Source of the DNA: Diprion similis
Lineage: Eukaryota; Arthropoda; Insecta; Hymenoptera; Diprionidae
Length of the DNA stretch: 64,000 nt
Assembly (NCBI RefSeq): GCF_021155765.1
Contig: NC_060116.1
Location: 10,230,001-10,294,000, forward strand
Direction of reading: 5' to 3'
Under the pieces are notes generated by a model. That model had not been told where the DNA came from and searched no databases. It saw only the letters and a list, made by a program, of their open reading frames with translations. Position 1 is the stretch's first letter, and the number at the start of each line of letters is the position of its first letter. Shown here one piece after another: positions 9,707-21,206 of the stretch. The position numbers and the translations under genes were made by a program.

Positions 9707-12700
9707 TTAGCATTGCAGGAAAGTTTTCAAAATATCTGCGCTTGCTGCAGACAACCGCCTAAAACGATTCAAAGTAAACTTTGGAACTGACTTGGTGAGA
9801 TTATGTGACAAGTCATAAGGATCTTGAATGCACATTTCTGCATGGATTCTAAATAACTCTATGGAGTCATCATTCCTGTTCTTAATAACGTGATCAACAT
9901 ATGGTCTCATCTCACTTGGTAGTAGATCAAGATCTTCAAAATCACTTTTCAATATGGTACGACCAAGAAGCGGGCAGACTACGGAATTCCGGTACTCGAA
10001 ATTGGAGTAAAAAACGAAAAATCCATACAATAACTTCGTAAAGGTATATTCGTGCCCACTAACATTAAATGTAGCACAAATCCCAGTTTCCCAATCTGAA
10101 ATAATAAAAATAAATGGATTGAAATTGATGAGACAGTAAATCTATAAAATATTACAAAATAGTATGAAAAATATAGAAACAGTTATTTTCATGTATTGAT
10201 TTTGGATTTCAAGCTTCACTATTGAAAGTGCATTTCACTGCGTCTTCAAGTGATTAAACGTAATAAACCCATTTATGTTAAGATACTTACTACTAATTAT
10301 TTTAGACTTATTCTCTTTGGCAATCAAGCTGGCAACACTTGGTAGAATCGATTCTACTTGAAGATAGAAAATGACACACCAACAGATTGCATAATTCGCA
10401 ATATACCGTGGTCCTGATAAACTGCACAAAGAAAGCCATCTCTTCAAAAACAACATTAACTGTCGGCAGAGCGGGTAATTGTCGATAAAGCATCTGGAAA
10501 AAGCGATTTAAATTAGCAATGAAAAATTTCTTGGGAATACAATTGAAGCAACAAGTTTTCTTACTTTAATAACTTAGTATTTTCAACGCTTAGACCATTT
10601 TTGAACGATACATCACAGCTTAGTTCTGTGTTTCTGTGATGTAACTTGATAATGGGCGTTCTAGTTGACACGAGAATCTCGTCAATTTCCCATGATTCCG
10701 CATTAGCATGTAAACAATTCGCGACAGAATGTATTATATCGATTTGATAGTTCTTAGAATTGTTTTTTCCGTCATATGTACCTGCAAAAAATTGAAAGAA
10801 ATAGTTCAAGGAATACCAACTCAGCTCGGATGAAATTGTTTCAAGAGTCGAATATCTAGAAATATGCTTACCACAATCCAGAAATACGTCTATATCGCTG
10901 TCTGGAAAACCTAAGCCAGATACTCTTGATCCTAAGGGATAAGCCTTGGCTTTAGGAAATTCTACTTTGACAGTATCTTCTAGGCATTTTAACAAGGAGT
11001 CAACTTTCGTTTTTTGAACATTTAATACTTGATCGGATAATGCAATTAGACTTATGGCCTCTGCCTCAGCATTTTCTAATAGAGCTTTCGCTTGATTTGG
11101 TAATACGCATTTTACATAGTCTCCACGCTGTACTAAATACTTGTGCAATGGCTGTTCACAATGCTGTGTATAAAGTGTCGGAAAACCCAACCACAATGTG
11201 GCACATGATACACAAGCATCATAAATTAGTCTCTTTGCGGATATGCCCGTTTTCTTTAGACGTTTTTGATGTTGTGTTCCTTCTAAATGCTCTGCGAAGA
11301 AAAATTCCGCACTAAACTGGATATCGCAAAGTTGGCACCAATATTTTTGAATAGTGTACCAAGTGCTTTCCATTTGAACTAAAATATCCTGCAGGATTTT
11401 ATCCATTACTTTATTCCACGACTGTTTTCTTTCTTGGTGAAAATCTTCCGTAACATGTTCAAGAATATCTGCATGATCATTTAGAATTGACAAGTCACAA
11501 GCAAAACACTGAATATTTTCATCTGACATTTCTTGGGACAACTCTTTTGCGAGTGTTAAGTCACTAAATTGATCTGGACAATTTATGAAGTGTTGGTCGT
11601 TTGATTCCATCTCAGCTAAATTCGCAGTGTGTGTCAAGGTGCAGATATGTTCATAAAATGTCTGCAAATTACAAGGTACGCTTCTTTGACAAACTAGACA
11701 ATATATCAAAGATGATGTTTTTGGAAAGCATAATTGACAACTCAATTTGATTATTCTCAACTTTTCTGGATTCATGCTATAAATGTGCTGCATATCGGCG
11801 TGTAAATATTTTGGTAGAGGCATCTTTTTTCTACCTTTTTTCAATGCCTTTGAATCGTTAGTCTGGTCCCCCACCTGATTCTGTCCCAGGTTTCTCAAAT
11901 TATCCAAACACTTGGAATTTTTCACGACAGTCTCTTGGGCCTTGAAATTGCATTTTATTTCTGGAATTTGTGATTCATGATTAGACGTGTTCGATTTTTT
12001 TCTGTTTTGTACTCGTACTTTCTTTGTTTTGGACACAGTTGTATTATTCTTGATATCGGGTGCTATATTGGATTGAACGGCATGTTTTAGTTTTTCCAAC
12101 TCTTTTAAGGCATATGGTATTTGTGTTTCATAATTTTTATTTGAATTATTGACCTGAGACAATTGCATTTCATTTGCGAATAATTCTTTCTTCTTTTCTT
12201 GAACATTGCCACTTTTGAAATTTACCACGTGTTGTTCACTTTTCATGTGATTTTCCATGGCTTCTGGTGTTTCTATATGAGTTTTACAAACTTTGCAATA
12301 TATATCAAACGCTTTTTCTGATAGCACACTTACAGGTTTCTCACTACTTCGTGTTACTGACTGCGGTGGATCTTTACTAATTGTAGGCACAGATGCATTC
12401 GTAACATTACTATAATCGGAAGTACTCAATAACGTTTCGTCTTTTCGCCATACCTTATCTCTGTAATATTTCAATGTAGCAATGTGATATTTACTCTTTG
12501 TATGGGCAACTACGCTGCTTGGACTTCGTAGGTGAGCCTTACAAGCTTTGCAATACAGTTCATTTTTCCGATGATTTAGTGAATGTTTAGTAATCAGCGA
12601 TTCAAGATTCTTCGGTATGTCAAACAATTTTGTAGAATGCTGACTATCTGGACTTGCAACATTTTCTGATACCGACTGTAGGGGTTTTTGATTAATGGAA

Positions 12701-15402
12701 CGTGCAGGTGTATTTGGAACTCTGCTGTCTTCTGAAGTATTTATTCGCCATACCTTATCTCTGTAATATTTCAATGTAGCAATGTGATATTTACTCTTTG
12801 TATGGGCAACTATGCTGCTTGGACCTCGTAGGTGAGCCTTACAAGCTTTGCAATACAGTTCATTTTTCAGATGATCTAGTGAATGTTTAGTAATCAGCGA
12901 TTCAAGATTCTTCGGTATGTCAAACAATTTTGTAGAATGCTGACTATCTGGTCTTGCAACATTTTCTGATTCCGACTGTAGGGGTTTTTGATTAATGGAA
13001 CGTGCAGGTGTATTTGGAGCTCTGCTGTCTTCTGAAGTATTTGATGATGACTTTTTACTGCTTTGTGCAATCTGATCTCTATAAGTTCCTAATCTTGCGA
13101 TATGATTTTTACTCCTAGTGTGATCTATCAAACTGGTTGGAGTTAAAAGATGAGCGTCACAAGCCTTGCAATATATTTCTTTTTCTAAATGATTCAACTG
13201 ATGTTTTGATATCAATGGAACTAGATCTTGTGGAACCTCCAACAGTTTTGATGGTCGACTAACTGTTTTATCAGCCACTCTCTTAGCATCCTCAAATGGC
13301 TTACTATCAACTGTCCTTTGCTGTACATTGGAACAAGCGATGTTTTGTAAGGTCACAGGTAACTTTTGATTTTTTTGGGCTATCTGAGTTTTGTATTCCT
13401 TCAATCGTGCACTGTGGCGTTTACTATTTGTATGGCCCAAGAAGCTATCCACACTTCTTATATGAACTTCACAAGCTACGCAATATAGTTCTGCTTTTCG
13501 ACGTTGTAACACATTTTCTGAGATCAATGGTATCAGAGATTTTGGTATTTCAAACATCATTGGTGCCTGTTGTGCCGAATATGAGCTTGATGTACTGATT
13601 GTTTCCCAACTATTCGAAATCTTGTCAGATGACTCCCAAGAACTTGATGAACTTTTGAACAAATCGCAACTTTGCGATTGAGTTCCACATACTTCCCAAC
13701 TAGCTAATGAACTTTCAATTGTCTCCCAGCTACTTGACAAATTTTCAAATGTATTACCACTATTAGTAATTTCCTGTGACTTCATGGAATCGGCTGTTTT
13801 CCTCAATTGCATGTGCTGGTGACTTGATATATGTTCAGAGATGAAGTGACCAGTTGACGGAACTGGTCCCATTATTGAGTTTTCGTGGACAGTTTTTTTC
13901 AAAGGACCTGGATTTTCTTTCCTCTGAATCTCGTTACACGGAGGTTCATAATTAAACTCATCAATCATTAGCATATTTTCTACATGGATACTGGAACTGA
14001 TGTGGTTAGTACAATTTTTCTTTCCAGTGACCGAAAAGTTGCAAAGACTACAGCAAAAATCTGAATCCTTGAGATGATAAATAAAGTTTCTCACCCATTG
14101 TCGACATTCAGTTTCCATGAAGTCAATAGATAGCGGGATTTCATGACAACTTTGTTGTAATGCCACGTGTTTTTCCTCTCCGATATGTGTGCGAATATAG
14201 TAATATCCTCTTATTTTTTCCTTGCAAGAAAAACAAAAAAAAGTACCTGGTTCCTCTTCGATCACTTGATTGCTAACAAGACTTACGTTTGAGACTCGAA
14301 GTTCAAGTGCTTTTTTCAGCAGAATCGCATGTGTAAAATGATTTTTCTCAATAAAATGGAATAAAAAATGTTTCCAGTCCTTGGCCAAATAATCATTACA
14401 CAGTGTGCAACCAACGCCTTGATCAATTTTAAAAGAAGCACTAAGAGCCGTTTCAAGTTTATTACAGTGATATTTTGATGTTACATGCGTTAAGCTATCT
14501 TCTAGTCGTAGATTTTGTTTATTGCAGACCAAGCACGAAAAGCAACTGCCGTTTTTCAAAATACCTCTTGCACTAAATTTTTGTGGTGTATCATGTGTTC
14601 CTTGTACCATCAGATCCGCATCACACATTGTTTTGGCAACAACTGGAGAATGTGTTGATGTTTCAAATCCTGGATATTCATACGAATCGAACAGTTTTTT
14701 CCTCTTAATGCAATTATCAAGGAGTTGATAATTAATATTATCGCTTGTTACCACGTTTGTTACATGGTTATGAGAAATAATGTGCTTGGCACAATTTAAT
14801 TTCCCTTTTATTAAACTGTCGCATAAAGCGCAATAGAATTCTGAATGCGCTAGCACGCAAATAAAATTTTTTGCCCACTTGCGACATTGATCATCATAGA
14901 GTATTTCTGGTGGATACTTGGCAGTAAAAGTTTGAAGCAACTCTTCATGCTTTTTTTCTTCAATATGTGCAAAGACTGAGTCACCTCCGATTATTAACTC
15001 ATTGCAGAAAAGGCAAAAAAAATTTCCAGGATCTTGCTCAATTAAAAGATTTCTCACAAGAGTAACGTTCGAAACATAAGAGATGTACCGATTGTTACTT
15101 TCCTTCACACTGTAGAAATGATTTTGTTGTGTAAAATGAATTAAGAAATTTTTCCAGCTTTCTGTTGCGTAATTAGTACATTTATTGCAACGAAAAAATC
15201 CGTCAACCTTGGAACGAGCTAACCTTACGTCATGAAGTTTATCACAGTGCTTCTTGTTAGCAAAATGCTTAATAACATTCGTCAGTGTGACAATTTCTAA
15301 GTTACAAATGAGGCATAAATAGCCATTTCCAGTGATAAAAATGCCTCTTGCGCTAAGTCTTGCTGGTGTATGTTCTGGTGTACATTGTGAAGCCGGATCC
15401 AT
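9707..15402 (-). CDS. Multi-zinc-finger terminal nucleotidyltransferase (TUT1/Star-PAP-like)
   Basis: Coding exons on the complement are 15402-10872, 10781-10565, 10493-10291 and 10095-9707, giving 1779 residues. About 17 C2H2 fingers with CxxC and Hx5H spacing (matrin/U1 type, as in YCKACKAHL...HTKSKYH) precede the catalytic part. That part has AYPLGSRVSGLGF and DSDIDVF (two metal-binding Asp), then LSCDVSFKNGL (third Asp), CFIDNYPLCRQLMLFLKRW, and a PAP-associated end with YRNSVVCPLLGR and CIQDPYDLSHNL. This fits noncanonical poly(A)/uridylyl transferases, closest by eye to TUT1, which adds uridines to U6 snRNA. It lacks a recognisable RRM and is far longer than TUT1 (about 875 residues). 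Introns of 90, 71 and 195 bp interrupt the catalytic region. The 90-bp one is readable in frame. A 5'UTR exon begins at 15424, just after an acceptor. Confidence 0.88.
10782..10871 (-). other. 90-bp in-frame intron in the nucleotidyltransferase domain
   Basis: On the minus strand GTAAGC follows the codons for FLDC, and a pyrimidine-rich tract ending TTTTTTGCAG precedes GTACATATGAC. The length is a multiple of three with no stop, so a simple open frame reads through it. The intron call rests on both strong splice signals. Retention would insert 30 residues right after the catalytic DSDID motif. Confidence 0.75.
12446..13045. repeat. Two tandem 300-bp units encoding 100-residue finger modules
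   Basis: CGCCATACCTTATCTCTG occurs at 12446 and 12746, and the following 300 bp match with about seven mismatches counted by eye. Each unit encodes exactly 100 residues, including one matrin-type finger and a SINQKPLQS linker. The duplication is therefore recent and frame-preserving. Confidence 0.92.
14620..15402 (-). repeat. Four-finger block, copy 1 of an older internal duplication
   Basis: Residues 14-235 of the TUTase protein (four fingers) resemble residues 274-495 at a constant offset of about 260. LSARGIFITGNGYLCLICN pairs with FSARGILKNGSCFSCLVCN, and FFCLFCNELI pairs with FFCFSCKEKI. Finger spacing is kept in order. Sequence identity is much lower than in the 300-bp units, so this duplication is older. 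Confidence 0.75.
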
Positions 15403-16586
15403 TTTCAGTGCGATTGAATTTTATCTGAAAATTAAAATATTAATAATTATCAGACGAGCATGCAGCATTGGCCGATGCATGTGAGAACATAGAATCTGAT
15501 TTACATGGACGTATATTTGGACAAACTGTAACTATATGAACGCATCGATCAATTTGAATATCATCAGAAAATACCAGAAGTAACGCTACGCATAGTACCC
15601 AGCTGGATATATAATATTTGCAATGCCACACGTGCTAAGACGTCTCAGGGATTTCATCTTTTTACCCAAGAAATGGTAACTATAAACATTATCAACACGG
15701 TGCCTAAAAGCATGAGACTATCACTATATCTTGAATAGTACACATTGTTGGAACTTCATGGATGGTTGTCCGGAAAATTGGAAAAATAACGTGCATAGGC
15801 CACAATGCCGTTCGAATGATGGACATTGATTGAGCTGTATAATACGAACTTACCATCACAATATTTTCTCTGTCAAGTACGAGTTATTAAAAACCGAATC
15901 GATGGGGAATAGATCTAATAGACAGAATCCTTCTGTGAATGAACGTGTTTTGAAGGTCGAATAACTAATTTCAGAACGTGATCAAGGCTGATTTACAAAT
16001 GACGGTTTTTTATCGCTGTTATCGAGTGAGACGATAAGTGACGGTATTGCTCATTGTAACTTTGGAATGGAGATCAAATTCAGAGCGATTAATAGAAAGC
16101 CGAATTTGGTGCAGTGTATCATGTGGTACATACATTCATAAAAGATGTTGAAGGATTTAATCGTATCGGATCACCCGGATTGAAAATCCGCCAATGTGGC
16201 AGGTATGTTTCTTTATGCAGTCATGTTCGCAGGTGAACATTAGTGAATTCCGTTCATCGCTTACCGACCGATGGTAACCGCAACGTCCAACGATGATTGG
16301 GTATATGCTCTGAGGTACCAGTGTGTAATACGCTATACGCACCATGCGGTGTAAACGTAGCCGAAAGTTGCCACCATTTTGTTTTCATACGGACATCGAG
16401 ATAACTCGTGGTAAACTTCACACGAACCTCGGTGTTTCTGTTTGCGCGAAAACGTGCAAGTTGTAAAGAAAGGCTTGTGTAAAAAGTATTTGTTTCATCA
16501 TCAAATTACAGTGTTCCTAACTCCCAGCTATGAGCTTATTTTTTGGATCGTAGTTTGAAACTGTTTCAATATATTAACGCCGGGTA
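15403..16586. promoter_or_regulatory. Head-to-head promoter region, TUTase and ZNF839-like gene
   Basis: The two genes are transcribed away from each other across 1.18 kb. A minus-strand acceptor at 15425-15426 shows that the TUTase gene has at least one 5'UTR intron here. No TATA box or named element was placed. Small open frames in both directions have no family resemblance. Confidence 0.5.
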
Positions 16587-19500
16587 ATGGCTGAGATAGC
16601 TAATTCTACCATGTTTACAAACGGAGATTCATCCTCAGGGACATCGGATCTTCTTCAAAGAGCCTTTCAGGAGGTGGTTGACGAAGAAGATACGGAAAAT
16701 GAATTCGTAGCCTTTCTTCAGAGCGACGGAGTCGAGTCTCACACAATTCAGTTAACACCAGCACAGGCCGCCGCTTTGGGGTTATCTTTTGAAGTCGACC
16801 CTGTCGAAGAAGCTTCCGACGAAGTTTTATGTCAAGCCGATCAAAACGGTGCACTGACTGAATTCCAAGAACACTTAAGCAGCGACGACATAGTTCAGCT
16901 TCAACAAGATCAGGCCGAAGACTCGTGTAGTATCCATGATCTTAGGGGTATGTAAACCGTGAAGTAACCATGGTAGGTTTGAAAACAACTCGAATCAGAT
17001 AAAAAAATATATCACTGCCACTGTTTTTCTAGATACGAACCTATCCATTGACCACATCGGCATTAACGACGATGAAAATAATTCAGAGACCGAGGATGCA
17101 CAGCAACAACTAGAAGATGTCGCGACAGAGCAAAATTTTTCCATTCAGGACAATGTTTTAACGCAACAAGTATCAAACAATGTGAGATCGTCTAAAATAC
17201 AGTTTTCAACAAACCTGGAAGCCGGGACACAGTGCAGATTTATAGATAATCAACTACAAAATCTGCAATTTAGTAATATACAAACTTCTCATGCTCAAGT
17301 ATTGAAACGGTTACCTGTGATCCTTCCGTCGTCTCAATTTGTGCTGAAGCCAGCTCAAACCGTTCTCAAACCAACAAGAAATGTCAGGATTCTTCCAAAT
17401 ACGAACAAAGTGATGAACTCATCCATTAACGCAATCAATACAGTTCACACAATCAATGGGTCCAGTCAAAACTCTATATTGATACCAAAAACAAAGTTGT
17501 TAAACAGTATACCCCCTCAAATGCTCAAGGCGACCCCACTTACGACACAGCTGTTGAATTCTAATAACATTGCAACTCATTTGCTGGGTGCTACACAAAT
17601 TGTAGGAAACTCCTCAGACATTTCAAATCACATTTTAAATACATCACATATCGGCACATCTGTCATGAATACAACATCTGTATCAACACAGAGTATCCTG
17701 AATTCTCAAATTTGCTTGTCATCTCCTGTTTTGAGAACTACACAATCGTCATCTCAACGTCAAACTGCACAGCATTTCTTAACGCCGTTTATTAAAAATA
17801 CCACAAGCCCTATTGCATCGCCAGTTGTGAAAAGTACAAATATTCTGAGCAATGGAAGTTCTAAAAATAATATAGCAGGACAGATTTTGAAGCCAATGCA
17901 AATTCCGACTCAGATGCTTCGTACTGTTACTGCATCAATGATAAAGAACTCTGCTGCATCTACACCAGTGTTGAAAAACACTGTTTCTAATGCAACCGCA
18001 TTCAGAGTGGGAGCAGCAGTTAAGTCAGCTGTTCAAGACTTGAAATCTGTTTCAAGTAGTACAGCTTCAGTCTTGCGATCTACACAGCTAGGCTCTACCC
18101 CAATATCTATATTGAAACCACAGAGTAAAGTCATTACTACTAATTCTTCAAGTCAAAATCTTCCACATAATGCACACAACACCACAGGAAATTCTAAAAT
18201 CAGTTTACAAAACTCTTGTTTACAACAATGTGTATCCTCAAATATACAGAAAGAGTTTAATGGCGTGAAACAAGTGCAGAATAATACGAACTTCATTAAA
18301 ATGAGACAAAACTTGGCTGCAAATATTGCTACTCCGACATCAATAAAAAAATCCAAACCTGGTGTAACTCAAAAACAAGCCAATTCTGGAACAGAGAAAA
18401 CTGATACCACCAAGCCATTGGGTTCCAGTGAAAATCCTATACAAATTGTGCAACAGGGTCACACATTTCACAGGTATATCGTGGATCCATATCGTCACTA
18501 CATTATTAACAAATATTAGTATTTATATAAACTTTGTCTCTTCTTTGCAATTCCACAGTATGCAACGACTAACACAATCACAGTTGAAGCAAATTGCGCA
18601 TGTTCTACAACAGCGAAGTCAAGAGGCCGCTATGCCCAATGAAAGAATTGTGTATAGGTATGTAAATGATCCTGCCATAGAAATATTTTGTTGAACCCGA
18701 ATTCTCACTGATTGTTCACGAAATTGAAAAGAATCACTTCATGCCTGAAAAATCTACAAATTAATATTATTTTTATCATATAATCAGAGTTGTCTTTCCG
18801 GAGGAATTGGACTTGAGGATTAGGAATCCAGTAAATTTGCTTAGAGGCCGAGGAGGGAAACGAGGTAGACCTAAAAAGAGTGCCATTAGACCACCAGTTG
18901 CACCCACAAAGCCAACTGTAGTACCAGAAGAAGAACCAGAGGAAAAGGTAACTCATGATTTCTATTAATTAACTTAATTAGCTGTTATACTTCGTGGACT
19001 GTTCAGACTGATCACTGTGATTTGAAAGATGGAAATTTTTTGTCCTGATAAAAAAGAATTTGTAGCATTTATAGAACACACATTACGCATTTGATATTGC
19101 ACGGAATGTATAATTTCAGGATGAACGTAAGAAAGTAATAGCTCGAACGCGGTCTGGGAGACTTTCACGACCACCCAGGCATATGGTGCGAGATTATAAA
19201 CACCTACATCACTTAGACTTTATGCAGCCAGATCTAGATGATTCAGATGGAGGATACAGTGATTATAATACAAACAGTGATAAAATAGAAGACGAAGAAT
19301 CACCAAAGGAATTACTTACTGGTTTAGAAGTGCCAAAGAGAAAAATTTCCGATCATTTCAAATGCCCCACGTGCCACAAAATATACCTTGGCAGAACACG
19401 TATGGCTAGGCATTTCGAAATGCATCCAGATCACGGCAGTCCTGAACAATTACCACCACCGACTCCAGAACCAGAATTGAAGCAAGCAACTGTTCAAGTA

Positions 19501-21206
19501 TGATCTATTCATCTTTAAAAAATATAAATATGAGCAGTTATAGCTTATAGTTTGCCATTTTTAATCTTGCGGGTTTTTATTCAACTTAGGATCCATTGAA
19601 ACGGAAAGGGAAAAAACGAGGTCCGTGGGCATATGTAACTCCCGAAGCAAAATCAGAACGACGACAGATCAAACTGAAGGAAGCAATTACAGTGTGTGAA
19701 AATACAGAGATAGTAAACATTGCTGCAAAACCTGTGCTGAATGCGTTATCTCTGTACGAACTGTTGATTTTGAAGTCTGAAAATAATGTGAGAAATTTTT
19801 TGGATGAACTGAAAAAATTAATGGACAAAATTCGAGAAAAGGCCGGAACAATGCTGACCGTTGCATGTGATGACAGTGGACCAAGTGACGACGTTATAGA
19901 CTTGTCTGAAGATTTGCTTTGCGACTCTCTCGGTCTTAATCCGGGGCTGTACAGAATAAATAACAGCGTCTTTGAAAAAACGCCAGTCGTGACCTCAATC
20001 AATACTGTTGATACTGAGGAGCCTATCTTGAAACGACAGAGGGTAGAAAATTCCGAAGATGTCAAAGAAAATATGGATGAACATATGTCGAGTGGATTTT
20101 CCGAGAACTCGGACTTGAGTGTTTCCGATTTTTTGAATGACAGGAAAACTGATTCTAATATTAATGCAAATTGCCCGGAAGTATTAACTGCTCTTACATT
20201 AATGCCTAGAAATCCTAGTCCAGTCGATAGTGCCGAAACAAATAAGACTGATAACATGTCGAAATTGTTGATTTCAAATCCAGAAATTCAAAATCAGATT
20301 TCTGATAGTTCTGGTTTTCAGAAAATTGACATAAACACATCGAAAGTTCCAGGATATCAGAAAATTGACACCTTAAGTCAAAGCTTCCAAAAGCTTGGTG
20401 ATACTTTAGAAGCTTCCAATTGCACACAAGTCTTTGCCAAGGTGGAAGGAAATTTTCAACACAAGATCGAACATTTAAATCAAGCGTTTGTAAAATTAGA
20501 ACCATTGGATAGCGCTCTCGGAAAATTGGACGCCAAGATGGACGTTAGTTTGCCAAAACAGGAATCGTGCAACTTTTCAAAGGTTAAAAACGATTTTCAG
20601 AGTCTAGAAAATGGATCTCAGGAATTAACCAAAGGTTTTCAGAAACTGGAATCATCATGTAATCAAAAAATTGAAATTACGAATTCCATTACGAAAGTTG
20701 TTCCTATAACATCGCAAGATATGAATAGTATGAAAGCACATTGCACGGTATCTGACAATAACTTGGTTAAAATGTTACCAATTACAGCAATTTCGAAAAT
20801 TACTGAAAGCTTACCTGTTTTACACGATGCCGTATCTATCATTTCAAGCACATGTGATTCAAATCTTTTTGGTAGCACAGAAAACTTGGACATGTCAAAA
20901 ATAGGTAGCTATGATCACATTACTCACTTGGATATTTTGAACACTAGCGGCGTAATCGACAAGAACTTGATGATTGATGAAAAGTTAGTTGAACAATTAC
21001 ACCTGGTTGATCAATCGAACTTGGTCGATGAACTAGTCTCGGAACGATTAAAAAACATACCTGACTTTTCAGTGCAAATATCAAATGGTCCAACGCTGCC
21101 AGATAACATTTTGGAAAATAATTTAATATCCAATAACTCGAACTTGGACCCAGAATTAGATTTTGAAGCGTTAAGTGAAGAGTTCAATAGAAATACTCGA
21201 AGTTGA
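16587..21206 (+). CDS. ZNF839-like single C2H2 zinc-finger protein
   Basis: Coding exons are 16587-16947, 17033-18473, 18559-18657, 18788-18947, 19120-19497 and 19590-21206, giving 1351 residues in phase. The acidic N-terminus is followed by about 450 residues rich in N, S, T and Q with recurring LK(P/T/N) motifs. A conserved core comes next: MQRLTQSQLKQIAHVLQQR, RVVFPEELDLRIRNP, GRGGKRGRPKK (AT-hook-like) and RTRSGRLSRPPRHM. One C2H2 finger lies at about 766-790 (CPTCHKIYLGRTRMARHFEM, then H). After it comes KRKGKKRGPWAYVTPEAKSE, and then a long, mostly disordered tail with repeated QK(I/L) motifs. The core order resembles vertebrate ZNF839. A nuclear, DNA- or chromatin-linked role is inferred from the AT-hook-like segment and the finger. 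No specific target can be named. Confidence 0.82.

Noticed and set aside
16157-16345. Small minus-strand open frame upstream of the TUTase gene
   Set aside because: It lies in the shared promoter region and shows no family resemblance or conserved motif.
19586-20257. 223-codon minus-strand open frame
   Set aside because: It is antisense to the last exon of the ZNF839-like gene, which is in phase with five upstream exons.
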